A program made the position numbers and the translations under genes. Below the pieces are notes generated by a model that worked only from the letters and a program-made list of their open reading frames with translations, was not told the DNA's origin and made no database searches. 64,000 bases of DNA from Ryuthela nishihirai (Eukaryota > Arthropoda > Arachnida > Araneae > Heptathelidae), in NCBI GenBank assembly GCA_038380435.1, contig JAWZYU010000011.1, positions 76,629,501 through 76,693,500 of the forward strand, in the 5' to 3' direction. The stretch's first letter is position 1, and every line of letters starts with the position of its first letter. Of the stretch, positions 37,145 to 48,595 are shown piece by piece.

Positions 37145-37990
37145 AATCTGTTATAAAAGGTGTGGAGTGGCAGGCAATGACAATGTGGACAAAATAGCTA
37201 AGGATGCTATTAGTTTACAAATATCTACAACTTTATCTTCATTTCTCATGTCTTAAAAGGAAAAACAAAGGAAAAGAAGTTCAAGAACTAAATACATATT
37301 TCAAATTTCATGTTCCAATTATAGTAACTTCAGATATTATCTTGATGAAAATACTTCATTTTTTAAGCAATTTAATTTCAGTAGACAAGATATTAGTAAA
37401 ATCATCAGGCTGTGTGTAGGTACTGCTGCACTTAATAACTACCTTTTTAAAATCAAGAGGAGCCAGTCCGATTTGTGTAACTTCTGTCAAATTAAAGAGA
37501 CTGTTTCCCATGTGTTGCTAAATTGTCAAAAGTATGATGAAGTCAGAAAAAACGTTTTTGAAGCACTTCGTTACAAATGCAATCTAACTGAATACACTAC
37601 AAAATATTTTGAATCCCGATAATTCTTCCAAATTAGTTATCTTCCAACTATTAATTGGTTTTCTTCAGGAATCAATGCTATATAAAGGGTATAAGTATAA
37701 ATTTGGACTTTGATTTAGTCTTTTATGTCTAAAGGATATAAATATCTGATTCAGTCAAAGAACATTTTCTAACTTTCTGTCATACGTATATATATATAAA
37801 TTTTCTTCCTTGGTATATTTTTGTCATATATGCAATTTTTTTTTTACATTGTGTATTTTTCTAAGTGTTTTTGTAATGTTATTATTGCATTAACATTTTC
37901 TAAGTGTATATTTTTTTTAATTGATTTGGGGTAGAAGTGTTCAACATAACACCCCAGAGGCGTGTAATGTTAAATAATAAATAAATTGGT
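37145..37990 (+). pseudogene. LINE tail: RNase H end, Cys/His motif and 3' UTR
   Basis: Starts in the last RNase H motif (GVAGNDNVDKIAKDAIS, near 37,165 in a broken frame). It continues with sequence ending in the Cys-Cys-His-Cys tail at about 37,470-37,540 (LCNFCQIKETVSHVLLNC) and reaches a 3' UTR with AACATAACACCCCAGAGGCG and an AATAAATAAA end at about 37,985. Frames are disrupted. It is related in layout to LINE-B but not close in sequence. Confidence 0.75.
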
Positions 37991-38477
37991 AAGGTTATTC
38001 TCAGTAGATTGCAGGTTTGTTCACAAACATGATTGTGCCACTTATTAAATGATGTAAAAAGCCTTATTTTATTCTTTGAGTGTATATAATAGGAATTATA
38101 GAGGAAACAACTCTTTGTAGAAATAGTATAAGGTGCTAAATTCTTTTGAAGGTTTATTATCATACTTAGTTCTTCTGATATAGATTTATGCTAGCTGAAT
38201 TCAATTTATATAAATTTTTTTATCCATACTTTTGTAATAAACTACATTATTTAAGAATTATAATTGTTAAATATTATTTTTGAATTCACGCTTAGTTTCC
38301 ATCCGTTTAATTCATGGCAATATTTTCTGTGAAAGCAGCCTAGAAATGGGAGTTGTATGGACCAAACAGGGATTTTTTAAATGTCAACAAAACTCGACAG
38401 TATCAAAAAAAAAGCAATCTCATTCAAGTTTACATATTGAAAGTTATTTTCTGTACACTGCATTTAATAGTCAGTTC

Positions 38478-38835
38478 AATTGGGTTGTTTTACCTATGAA
38501 CGAACTTTTTATGCACGCATTGGGCTAAATGGCCAAGTCACAAAGACCCCAATGGTTCAGAGACGGTTGGGCAAAGGAATCAATGAGACGACTGTTAGAA
38601 GACAGATAAAAGCCTCCTTTCAAAGTCATCCAGAGTGTTCTTTAACGTGTGCAGGATGTGGCGCTCCAGTACATGGGTGCGTGGCTTAATGTCCCATCCG
38701 ACGGCTGCCCTCGAAGCCCATCGGTGTACCTTTTCTCACTGACGGCAGAGTTAGCAAAAACAAATCTCATCGCTAACAGAGTTGGCACTCGAACCTGGGA
38801 ACATCAGATCACAGTCGGTAACACGCAGCTGTTTC
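38478..38835 (-). mobile_element. SINE-1, diverged copy
   Basis: Full-length but degraded: AATTGGGTTGTTTTACC at the tail side, GGGCTAAATGGCCAAGTC, TCATCCAGAGTGTTCTTTAA, then the head GGCACTCGAACCTGGGAAC. The frames of 69-82 codons across it are not genes. Confidence 0.82.
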
Positions 38836-38884
38836 CTTCTGTTAAGGGTTCTGACGGTTCTGCAATCTTGTGAGGGTCTTTCAG

Positions 38885-39560
38885 GTGTCATGATTTGGAT
38901 GCATTCATTCCGTTAGAAAGCAAGATTATAGCCAATCGCTATTTGATTGTCCTGAGTGATCATCTACACTCAATGGTACAGCATTTCTTTCATGAAGAGA
39001 GAGCTCTCTTTCAGGATGACAATGCTTCTATCCACACCCAGTAGTTTTTGGAACATGATACTGAACGTTTTCATATACCGTGGTCACGGCAGTCACCAAA
39101 CATCAACCCACTGGAAAATTTATGGAACTTCTGGAACAACGTCTCAAGCAGCGTTTTCCACTTCCATTGAACAAACCCGAATGGACCACATTTCTTGTGG
39201 ACGAATGATTACGTATTCACTCAATGGTACAGCATTTCTTTCATGAAGAGAGAGCTCTCTTTCAGGATGACAATGCTTCTATCCACACCCAGTAGTTTTT
39301 GGAACATGATACTGAACGTTTTCATATACCGTGGTCACGGCAGTCACCAAACATCAACCCACTGGAAAATTTATGGAACTTCTGGAACAACGTCTCAAGC
39401 AGCGTTTTCCACTTCCATTGAACAAACCCGAATGGACCACATTTCTTGTGGACGAATGATTACGTATTCCTCCTGCTGACTTTCCTATATTGCTACGCTC
39501 TATGCCATAACGTATATAGGCTGTACTGGACTCAGGTGGCGGTCCAACACCGCATCAGTG
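38885..39560 (+). pseudogene. Tc1-like transposase fragment with internal duplication
   Basis: C-terminal part of a DD34E transposase. Readable protein: LESKIIANRYLIVLSDHL, FQDDNASIHTQ (second Asp), then a stop, FLEHDTERFHIPW and SPNINPLENLWNFW (third catalytic residue, Glu, still present). The segment holding both catalytic motifs is repeated in tandem (see 38,967-39,468). The end reads into ATGCCATAACG and GGTGGCGGTCCAACACCGC. No inverted repeats found. Confidence 0.8.
38967..39468 (+). repeat. Exact 251-bp tandem duplication
   Basis: 38,967-39,217 and 39,218-39,468 appear identical by eye. 251 is not a multiple of three, so the duplication itself shifts the frame. Confidence 0.9.
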
Positions 39561-40382
39561 ATTTTACGTTGATTTTAGGCTTGTTTATCTTCCTTACCCA
39601 ACATAGCTTATCCATTATAGTGAAAAGTCGAATTATAGAGAATAGATATATACCCTTTATTGAATGTCTGATTAGAGAGAATAGATGTAATTATCGACTA
39701 CGTTGAGTTATTAACAACTTCCTTTTACGGAGTGTCTGATTGCAGAAACTTCCAAGAAGTGTTGGTTTTGTTCTCTAACAGAAAATATATTATAATTTGG
39801 TTTAATAATTTAAAATTATTTCTGATTATTTCCACCGAATTGTCGTATCGAAAATGTATGGGATATGGTCAAATAGAGGTTGCATCAAGACCAGCACATC
39901 CTGGTAATTGTAGATGGGCATGGGTACATAGTGCTTGGGCTGCTATTCCACAATCCAACATCAAACATTTGTTTGTCTCCATGCCTCGCCGTTCACAGAA
40001 AGGAGTGGACACGGTCATTTTTAAACAACTCGGTATTTAACTCTCCAATTATCTCCATATTGTAATCATTTATTACTAAAATAAAACTCCATTCAACTCC
40101 CAAATATGAACGTGTTCTGATTGGTCCTTCTTTGTGCTGATTATTTTTATTGCAGATATGAATGATCATAAGGATATGGATATACATAAGAATATTTTTG
40201 GAGTAATATATAAAAAATATGAAACAATTAAGCGGTTCTTTTGTACATATTGTACCCGTTCTTATCCCTCTAATGCAGTCCGCTTGCAAATTCCGCACTT
40301 CAAATTTGAAACCAAATTTAGACCAAAAGTCGCCGACTCCTGGTCTAAAATACATAATTAATAAATATAAAAAAAATATTTT
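39561..40382. other. No gene recognised
   Basis: AT-rich. A 133-codon reverse frame (39,993-40,394) and a 102-codon forward frame (39,732-40,040) occur, but both lack motifs and the first runs into SINE-2. Confidence 0.35.
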
Positions 40383-40583
40383 TTTTATAAACACCCCCTC
40401 AAGCAGCTGCTTGACACAGAGGTCCGACAGGAGCCTGTCAGTTTATATGCCACAGTAGGAGATCTGAGAGGATGGCAGGACCTCAGCAGAAAAACGACAC
40501 ACACATCCATGCCTAATTCCAGGGCTCGAACCCAGGTCCCTTAGATCAGTAGCCAAGCGTGCTAACCACTCGGCCACGGGACG
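40383..40583 (-). mobile_element. SINE-2, second copy
   Basis: Reverse-strand match to the copy at 32,728: CCCCCTCAAGCAGCTGCTTG on the tail side, GGAGCCTGTCAGTTTATATG, and the head with GCTCGAACCCAGGTCCCTTA and GCTAACCACTCGGCCACGGG. The B box is better preserved here (GGTTCGAGCCC on the coding strand). No clear target duplication. Confidence 0.88.
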
Positions 40584-41070
40584 TTAATACTTAATGAAAA
40601 TTACTAAATTTAACATTTTTTCGAGTATTTATCAAATCTAAGAATGATTGAGTGATAATAATTATACAAATCAAATACCATAAGTTAAACTTTTTGTTAT
40701 ATCAAGAATGTACTTATCCTATTTTAGAGAGAGTTTCAATTACATATATATAGGAGGACTCTCTTAATCATACTAACAAAGAGTTTAAGAAACGTATTAT
40801 ACAAATTATACTATTTGAAGTCAATTGTAACTAAAACTTAGTTGGATTTTGCCTTGTTTTACCCTGCAATTTAGTGTAATACATACGAGGGGAGATGTAA
40901 TGATGAATTCAGATATATACTACATACACCTGCCACTGAATTACAAATCTTTATCCAGATGTACGTAAACGTCACTTGCGCAGCGTAAATGCAAAATACG
41001 TGGTCACGTGTATCACCACAGAATCTAGGCAACTATTTAAGACTGCTGCTCGTCAGTAGTGTTGATCACA

Positions 41071-42159
41071 ATGGGAAAAACAAAGGATATTTTGGGGTTC
41101 GATAAACGGCTTATTGTGGGTGCCCGTCTGGCTGCTGGAGCGACGATTTTAAAAACAGCAGAGCTCACTAGTTTCTCAAAAGGTGAGATATCTCGAGTTT
41201 TTAATCAGTGGAAAAATAACCCATATTACTTGTCTAAGAAGCTCAATGACAATCTGTCAGGAACGAGATCGCCGTCGTCTGAGAAGGCTTGTACGGAGAA
41301 ACAGGACTTCCTGTGTGCAGTAATTGACCAAAGCATTCGGTGAAGGCTGTTCCTGACCCATATCTTACACAACTATGCACAGGGAATTGAAGAGGATCGG
41401 TATTAGCAGTTGCATGCCTAAACGGAAACCAGTGATTTCTGCGAAGAACCAGAAAGTTAGTCTACAGTGGTGTCAGGAACACCGTGACTGGACACTGGAA
41501 GACTGGTAAAAGGTCATGTGGACACTGGAAGACTGGTAAAAGGTCATGTCTTCACCGACGAGTCGCGGTAAACCTTGTTCTGTACCGACGGTAGACAGAG
41601 AGTTTGGCGGGAGCCCCTAAAGCAATGGACTCAGCTTGCCTTGTAAACACAACTCAAAGTTCTGGAGGTGGTATCATGGTGTGGGGCACGTTCCATTTGT
41701 ACGGAACAGGTCCCCTGATATCGCTGGAAGGTCGGGTATCCTCCAAGGATTATCTGAACATTGTTGCCGATCAAGTCCATCCTCCAATATTGACTCCTTA
41801 TCCTACAAGTGGCAGCTGTTTCACGGACAATGCTACTGTCAAATGCTACTGTCCTTCGCTCAAGATGTGTTCAGCAGTGGTTCAGCGAGCATGAGAGCGA
41901 CTTCCGCCATCTTCCCTGGCCACCACAAAGCCCGGATCTGAACCCCATTGAGAATGTATAGGACATGTTAGAAAAACAGATCCGGGAGCAAATCCCCAAA
42001 ATCCCCAAATCCCCTCTGTCAAATCTGAGTTAGTTAAAGGACTGTCTGGTGAACACCTGGTATGCTGGAGATGTAAAGGCACTCCAGCGCTTTGTGGAAT
42101 CTATACCAAACTACATACGTGCTGTAATTCGGGCAATAGGAGATCCAACTCGGTATTGA
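41071..42159 (+). pseudogene. Tc1-like transposase (second subfamily), inactivated
   Basis: Opens with an intact N-terminal DNA-binding frame to 41,343 (MGKTKDILGFDKRLIVGAR, then a helix-turn-helix with SKGEISRVFNQW). Several stops follow. The catalytic part is readable as HVFTDESR (first Asp, ~41,550), SGGGIMVWGTFHLYG and EGRVSSKDYLNIVADQVHP (41,660-41,790), a degraded second-Asp block (CFTDNATVKC), and WPPQSPDLNPIENV (~41,925, Glu present) followed by a stop. A 30-bp unit, starting GACACTGGAAGACTGG, is duplicated at 41,491-41,550, adding ten codons in frame. The frame ends in GDPTRY and a stop. Confidence 0.85.
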
Positions 42160-42165
42160 ATAAAG

Positions 42166-42265
42166 GTTTCTATTAAGTGGCTGGTGTTTAACGGTATTGT
42201 GTAAAGTTTCTATTAAGTGGCTGGTGTTTAACGGTATTGTGTAAAGTTTCTATTCAGTGGCCGTT
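42166..42265 (+). repeat. 40-bp tandem repeat, 2.5 units
   Basis: The unit starting GTTTCTATTAAGTGGCTGGT stands at 42,166 and 42,206, with a partial third from 42,246. It lies just after the Tc1 relic and may be derived from its 3' end. Confidence 0.9.
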
Positions 42266-42521
42266 ATTAACTTGTAGCTGGTGTGTGTATAAAAGATATA
42301 AATGTTTTTTGGTTTGCGGTAAACACAGCGGCAAGGAATCGTTATATAAACATTACCAGGAAAGTGATGATGTCACCTTTTTGAACAGTTGCCTAAACTG
42401 CCTAATTAAAAACAACTTTATCTTTTCTAATATTTTTTTTTTTTTTTTTTTACTTTACAATATTAGTAGCATCGTAGTAGTGTCATCCCATTATACGGAA
42501 CCCCCATTTGCACAGTGCTTT

Positions 42522-42569
42522 CCCCCTATAACGTCACCGGCCACGCCCCCTATGACGTCACCGGCCACG
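42522..42569 (+). promoter_or_regulatory. Doubled CRE-like and CCACGCCC sites in the terminal repeat
   Basis: A 24-bp unit occurs twice in tandem. Each contains (A/G)ACGTCA followed by CCGGCCACG; the second has a full palindromic TGACGTCA at 42,553-42,560, the consensus for CREB/ATF factors. The right end keeps one TGACGTCA at 54,611-54,618. A role in transcription or end recognition is inference. Confidence 0.5.
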
Positions 42570-42641
42570 CCAACTTCCGGCCATGCCCCTTTATTAATAA
42601 TTAATAATTTTTCACCTTATTAAACACCCCCCTTCATCCCC

Positions 42642-43182
42642 CCCCGATAGGGGACCACCTTGTCGTGGTGGGGGGGCCTAGGGCCCAGCAACCCGGCTGA
42701 AGGCTGTGCCGACCGGGTTGGGCGCCGGTTGGACATGGCCAAGGCCAACCGAGGTTGAAGACGCTGCTGGCCGGCTTGATTGCCGGTCGGGTGGTGACGG
42801 CGTCGGAGACCTCACTTTCAGGGACCTTGGGTGGTCAGTTCGACGGCTCGGTCGAAAGGTTCCTCCTGCCTAGTAGGCACGAGCCATCCAAAAAGTCTGG
42901 GTCCTACTAAGAGTCTCCACCCCGGGTGCCGATCGAGCTTGGATCTTTATATCCTTGCACATTTGCAAACCGGGGAATAGATTAAATTTAGGTTTCTTCC
43001 GGTGGTTAGCTTTCCTTCTATAGGACTGCTGCCATGTGAGGCCGGGGTTGAGGTGTGCCTATAGGGCGTATTCCTTGCCCCCGGCTCTAGATAGTCATGG
43101 CTTTTCTTTAACTAGGTAGTGCTGTCAGGCGGAACCGGGAATTGCCGTGGTTGCACAAGATCGCAACATAGAGATCAATCAA
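42642..43182 (+). mobile_element. Element X, copy C (541 bp)
   Basis: Inserted only in the left arm and flanked by a 15-bp duplication, CCCCCCTTCATCCCC (42,627-42,641 and 43,183-43,197). The start forms hairpins: CCCC-GAT-AGGGG, then CCACC/GGTGG. Next is an 8-bp stem, CAACCCGG (42,689-42,696) with CCGGGTTG (42,713-42,720). It shares the GGGGAATAGATTAAATTTAG block and the AGTGCTGTCAGGCGGAACCG end with copies at 9,500 and 10,837. It has no open frame, and with both ends and a duplication it behaves as a short non-autonomous retroelement. Confidence 0.8.
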
Positions 43183-44142
43183 CCCCCCTTCATCCCCTTT
43201 CCCCCATCAGTGGCGCCATCTGGTGACAATGAGAAGTATTATTTCCCAAAAAAACCCTATTTTTATTCTAATTCTTCGATTTTTGATTTCCCCCTATTAA
43301 AAATTCCTCCCCCCTTATTAAAAAAAAACCCTGGCGCCATCTGCTGACAGTGAGAAGTACTATTTTCGGAAAAGCCCCTATTTTAACTCTAATTTCTCGT
43401 TTTCGGACCCCCCCCCCCCCCGGTAGTCCCAGCTATATTTTAAGCCCTCCCTCCTCGTGCAGACCCCCTGGTTGACCTATATTAAGCCCTCCCTCCTTCC
43501 CGCAGATCGGCTGATGCAAGTCTCAGAATAATTGCATTGGGTAGCAACGATTGGTTGTTGCAGGTCTCAGAATAATTGCACAGAAAAGGATGATACAAGT
43601 CTCAATTGTAAAAACACGTCCTCACATAAAATCAAAGTTGTATTCTTATTAAACCTCCCTCCCCTTAAAAATTTAACCGACTGCGTCCAATGTGCATTTT
43701 AGTACATTGCATGTATTTAAAAACTAACTAGGTATTCATCTGAAATTTTACAAGTTCACTCAACACTTTTTGAATGGGAATGCCTAATGCAGGTCACAAT
43801 TGCAACTTTCGTTAACAAAAAATCAACACTCAAAGTTGTATTCTTATTAATTAAACACCCATCAAAACCTCACATCCCTTCTATTAAAAGTTACCTCTAT
43901 TAAAAATTGTTTGCTATTCATTTTAGCAAGACTGTTAAACGATTCCCTTATAATTAAAATTCACCGCTATTAAACTCCTTCGGTATTCATTTTTCCAAGT
44001 AAACTAATCAATTCCATAGTAATTAAACACTCATCAAAATTCCCTCCCTTTATTAAAAACCACTCCACGGTCGAAATAAAACGTTGTAAACCAGTTTTTT
44101 CTCTAGATACCTTTCACCGGAAAAAAAAAATCCTTCCCCCCC

Positions 44143-44199
44143 GCAGTGAGATTTGATCCGCTATCTTGGACTCGATAGCCGGACGCACTCGACTATGGC
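44143..44199 (-). other. tRNA-like remnant in the arm (mirrored at 53,501-53,558)
   Basis: On the reverse strand: TAGTCGAGTGCG (A-box-like), a GCTATC/GATAGC stem with an 8-nt loop, then GGATCAAATCTC (B-box-like). The T arm does not pair well and the right-arm copy has lost part of the anticodon-like stem. It is not a working tRNA gene; it may be a relic of a tRNA or SINE. Confidence 0.35.
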
Positions 44200-47100
44200 T
44201 TGTACTTGATGTGGCTTAGATGCGCGTAGAATGGGTCAGACATTTCAGATATTAACCTAGTACGTTTTTTACAACCTTCGTATTCTTTATAACTAGTTTT
44301 TTCTACGTATTTCTTATAATGAACCCGATAGTCCTTTCACATTAATATACGTATTTTAAGTCCGTTTCAGTAATACTTATTTCTTTTAGCCCTAGCGACT
44401 AATGGTTGTCGCATTTTTACTAGAAGAAGACCTAAATCACAGTAACACCCCCGCAGAAAAAAAAAGGCTATTGGGTAAAAAGTTAGTAAAATCGGACTAT
44501 ACTCGTCATGATGAAAAATATTGAGGGGTAATAGGGCCGACCTAAAAGACTCCGTGTTCGGATCCTCACCCCGGACAACATTACACTGACGGGTGGTTAA
44601 GTCCTGTCAAATTATTCCAAACGGGGAATCACATTGATGAATGAATCTTGGATTACTGCTGCTTTCATATCAGGAGCGCTGCCTTACATCGTGAAAACCC
44701 ACTCACACCCTTGATCAGTGTTTAAGCACTCGAAATTTTTACAAGTCCAGAGTGGGTTCTCCGTATTCCCAATTTCCTTTACTAAGTCACTTCAAAAACA
44801 TCGTGATTGCAAAAGTATGACTAATAAAACTAACTGTTTTATTTCACCATGTTTTGAAAATACTTATTACTGTTGTATCTTGGGAGAGTACGGGATGGAG
44901 AGAGTAACACTGTTCGAAGAAAAATCAGGTGAAACAGTTTTTAAAAAATCGTCTCCTCCATCGTTTACCGGTGAACATATGTCTCATCACGCTGGTGAAA
45001 TCAGGTGAAAAAATATTTTTTTTTGTACGAGGTAGAATGATATAGAAAGTAAGAATGTTAAAAGTACATTCCATAAAAAACTTTAGTTCCATCACGATTG
45101 CACGTTAATGGAGTAGGGAGGCATTAGTTTAATACTTCAGCTATAAAAAAAATAATACAATGTCTCACGCGAGCGCACCCCTCTCAACTTGTCTACGCTA
45201 ATCCGCTAAAATTTTATTTGCAACGGGACTGATAGTCAAAATTTAGCAGAATACTTCTTCGAATCCGCTATACGCTCTGGCCATCGCCTAGTGCTTCTAC
45301 CGTCGTTTCGACACTCACTCCCATGTGATCTAAACGACGGACACAACCAGTTCGTGAAGTACAAAGGTCGCGGGGCAGCAGTGGAATGCATGACCAGTCA
45401 CTCCCGTTGAATGCTACACTATCAGAACTCCATGTGGCTATCGCGTTTCTTCAAGCCCGTTTTAATCAACACTTATTTCTTTTAACTCGGTGACTATTGG
45501 TTGCCACATTTTTACGAGAAGAAGGACAGCCTCACAGTGGCAGTCCCGCCGAAAATAAAAAAAAATAATAATAAAAGGAAAAATTTGATTTTATTCCTCG
45601 TGATGAAAAATATTGAAGGTAATAGGGTCGACCTAAAAGATCCGTGTTCGGATCCTCACCCCGAATGGTTTTTAACAAAAGTCCTACGATATTAAAAACT
45701 ATCCCGTTACACGATGTTGTTTAAAAATACTTATTACGGCTGTATTCTCAGTACATGACGCAGACTCTTTCCTAGGAAGTAACGCTACTCGATGCAGCCC
45801 CAGTTACATGCTTTTACAGGGTAAAGACGGTGCAGTAGAATGTTAAAAGTAGAATTCAAACGTTTCCGTAAAAAAATTTTAGTTTCAACTTAAAGGAGTA
45901 TGGTTCGACTCAGAAAGAACAGGATTTGACCTCGTACATTAGAAAAGGGAACAAATCCATCCCCTGTGTCCTTTGCTAGGTGGTAGTATTAGTATCCTTA
46001 TACAAGCTCACTTCAAATTTTCATATGACATTCTGGGGTTAAGTTTCAACCTTTATTTTTTCCAACTGCAATAATGCACAGTTTCTGTGGAACGCGAGCG
46101 ACTTCGACGCAAAGGACGATCCACACTAACGATACGACCGTGCACTAGAAAACCGTGAATGGGTTTATATGAAACGTAATGTACAGAGCTTGACAACAGT
46201 AATATAGACAGGGATCCTCGCTCACTATACTATCATAATCCTCGAGAAATTATCAAATATGAATAGACAGCTGTAAAGTTCCGACCACACAATCTTCCGA
46301 GTTAATGCTGCTCTCGATGCTGTCAGGATCACAAGGGATGTTTTACACATTCAACGACTTTTTTCTGACATTCGTTAATCAAAGTGTCTATCTACACATC
46401 AGACTTGTCATTACATCGACAAACTACCTATCTACCCATAGGCTGAGTAAGCGTTTAGAATGAAAAATTGAGTTTGCTTCACTACACAGATTCGTAAAAC
46501 GCTCATTAATTATTTTGTGAGAGAAAGCATACATAAAGTTCAAAAACTAATACATCTTCCCTTTCTAATAAACCATATCATCAAAGTAGATAAATTGCAA
46601 GCATCATCGGATCTGATTCCGTATATCTGCTTACGACGAAAATCTCACAATAGCTTATCCAATATTTTACCCACGATACAGTATGTGACTAGGTCGTTTA
46701 ACTAAATTACGTGCATAAACGAAAATGTAAAGGGATACCTGTAAATTCGCGAACATTTCACTGGATAGGTGAATATTTTCACAATTCTTTTCAAGGCAGA
46801 ATAACTGTGACGAGAGAGAAAGTATAAAAATGCAGTGGGATGGCTGTAAAAACAACAGATTACAGCGCAAATACTGTAAGATAGAAAAAACGACTATTAA
46901 CAAGTGCCATCTAAGGAGTGATCGATAAAAGTCACACCGTAGCGGAAGGAGTAATACAGAAAAAATCGTAAAATATTAAGCCCCTCCCCACGCTAGTAAA
47001 TCACGGTCCATTGCGTACACACGGATGAATATCACAAAATACTTTGCATATAGTAAACATCCGTAAAGAACCACCGAAATTTGGAAATTTAAAATCTGAA

Positions 47101-47945
47101 AACTCACTGTTTATAGTATTTCCATGAAAAGTCGAGCCCCAGAATCGAGACCTAGCTCTGTCAGCAGTTATTCGAATGTGCTATCTCTTTTCAGCCCTCT
47201 CACCACGTTTGAATAAGTGCATGTGAAGGTGGCTAGCTGCAAACACAAGCTTTTCGACAAAAGATCAGGTGTTTCACTACAATCTAACACGGAGATGTCT
47301 GTTTAGTTATTTTTCCTCCTATTTTCTACACTAGTGTGGAAGTCTTAGAACAAGCGGTACTATGTGAAAGTGGTTCGGGCAAGCACACGTTTTTTGATAA
47401 TGTCATGTATCCTGTTTGGAAAGAACACTGTCTATAGAGCATTACTCCTGTAATTCCGTACTAATTTCGATTCTGAGGGACGAAGGTTGATATTTTTTTT
47501 TCAGAATTATGTAACCAGCCATAGTGTTCGGATATTTGATTCATAGTAAGACATGAACGTTGTTTACACACCATCGACATCCTCTTACCCCTTCTACGGG
47601 TTCGTATGAGAGGTAACTGTTACGACAATTAGCGGGGTGAATTCGAATTTATTTTTAAGAGCAAAGACGCATTAATTTCCGACTAGCTAGCTAGCTAGAG
47701 AACGATATATTAACCTGCTAAGTTTGATTTTAACGATCAGATAGTGTATATATCATCACTTTTTTTTTTTAGTTCATACTAATGTTCCAACTTTCAAATG
47801 AAATATTGTCTCGTTATAAGCGATTACATACAAAGAGATACACACTCTATACTTTAAATCTATAGAGACAACGATCACTATCTATGGAACACATCTGTGA
47901 AATATCACCACATTTTTGTTTTTAATGTACGGTTGAATCGTTCTA

Positions 47946-48149
47946 CTATGCTAGCTTTGGTTTCCCATCCCTTTCTTTTACACCCACCCGATATAAAACA
48001 TTCGACCCGACATAGCTTGCTAGCTGTGCGGGGTCTTGATACAGAGAACGTTCATTACACCAGACAATATTAACACTTCTAAGGTTAAACTTAAAATTCC
48101 TGTAACTATACAAAGAAATCACATCGACAAAAATATCAGAGACATTCAT
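47946..48149 (-). CDS. Small ORF, left-arm copy (67 codons)
   Basis: Mirror image of the ORF at 49,551-49,754 with an identical predicted protein. No function recognised. Expression here would need the left-arm partial gene's transcription. Confidence 0.4.
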   Translation of the reverse strand: MNVSDIFVDVISLYSYRNFKFNLRSVNIVWCNERSLYQDPAQLASYVGSNVLYRVGVKERDGKPKLA

Positions 48150-48204
48150 ATTTATTAACAAATTATCACTTGTTTTTACAAAATAACTAAGGTCACATTA
48201 ATAT

Positions 48205-48459
48205 TTAGTTAGTACATATCAGTTCACCGTGCACCTCTCTTAGTAATGTTGAAAAGTTCAATTTAGACATAAATGTGATATTAGCAGGACAGTTTAGTTC
48301 AATACATGATTCTTCCACAAAACGTTCGGCAATATCGGTTAAATTAACGTTTCTTACCACTTCTGTGAAATAATCGTAAGCTGATTCAGCGTTTATGGTA
48401 CTGGCATGTATAGACGTGCTTTCGAAATATACATGCCAGTAAATATTTGTAGACGTCAT
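48205..48459 (-). pseudogene. Mirrored 3' end of the PC4-like gene
   Basis: From 48,399 leftward this repeats the last ~63 codons of the central gene (from INxESAYDYF to the end ELICTN). It differs at only two residues: Ala for Thr near the start, and Ser for Pro in LNFSTLLRE. The first ~21 codons come from unique centre sequence and are unrelated. It lacks the PC4-like part and the Cys/His motif, so it is a by-product of the inverted duplication. Confidence 0.85.
48400..48440. repeat. 13-bp perfect hairpin at the inner junction
   Basis: ACTGGCATGTATA (48,400-48,412) pairs exactly with TATACATGCCAGT (48,428-48,440) around a 15-nt loop. It abuts the inner edge of the left arm. Confidence 0.9.
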
Positions 48460-48538
48460 TATGTTTACTAAGAGATGACAAATCTAGCAGATCTCGAGCA
48501 ATGGAAGGCTGTTACAGGGACACGTCACAGGTTTAAGG

Positions 48539-48565
48539 TATAAGTATTACCCTTCGACGGTCAGT
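48539..48565 (+). promoter_or_regulatory. Predicted core promoter of the PC4-like gene
   Basis: TATAAG at 48,539-48,544 stands 24 nt before the A of TCAGT at 48,561-48,565, the arthropod initiator consensus. Transcription from there would give a 33-nt leader before the ATG at 48,596. CACGTCAC at 48,521-48,528 lies upstream. Sequence-based prediction only. Confidence 0.55.
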
Positions 48566-48595
48566 AAGGCATTATTTTTCCAGTATCGACTTGCT

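Larger units (their letters stand above)
42476..48399. repeat. Left arm of the palindrome (5,924 bp)
   Basis: Pairs with the right arm over its whole length apart from the 541-bp element X insertion near its outer end and scattered substitutions or small indels. A few percent divergence is my visual estimate. A ~200-bp segment recurs within the arm (44,381-44,590 and 45,470-45,665), sharing TTATTTCTTTTA, GACCTAAAAGA and GTGTTCGGATCCTCACCCCG. Frames of 60-96 codons in the arm show no motif. Confidence 0.9.

Noticed and set aside
42642..42740. HDV-like ribozyme at the start of element X
   Set aside because: Hairpins are clear but I could not place the P1 and P2 pairings of the double pseudoknot, so it is kept only as a question.
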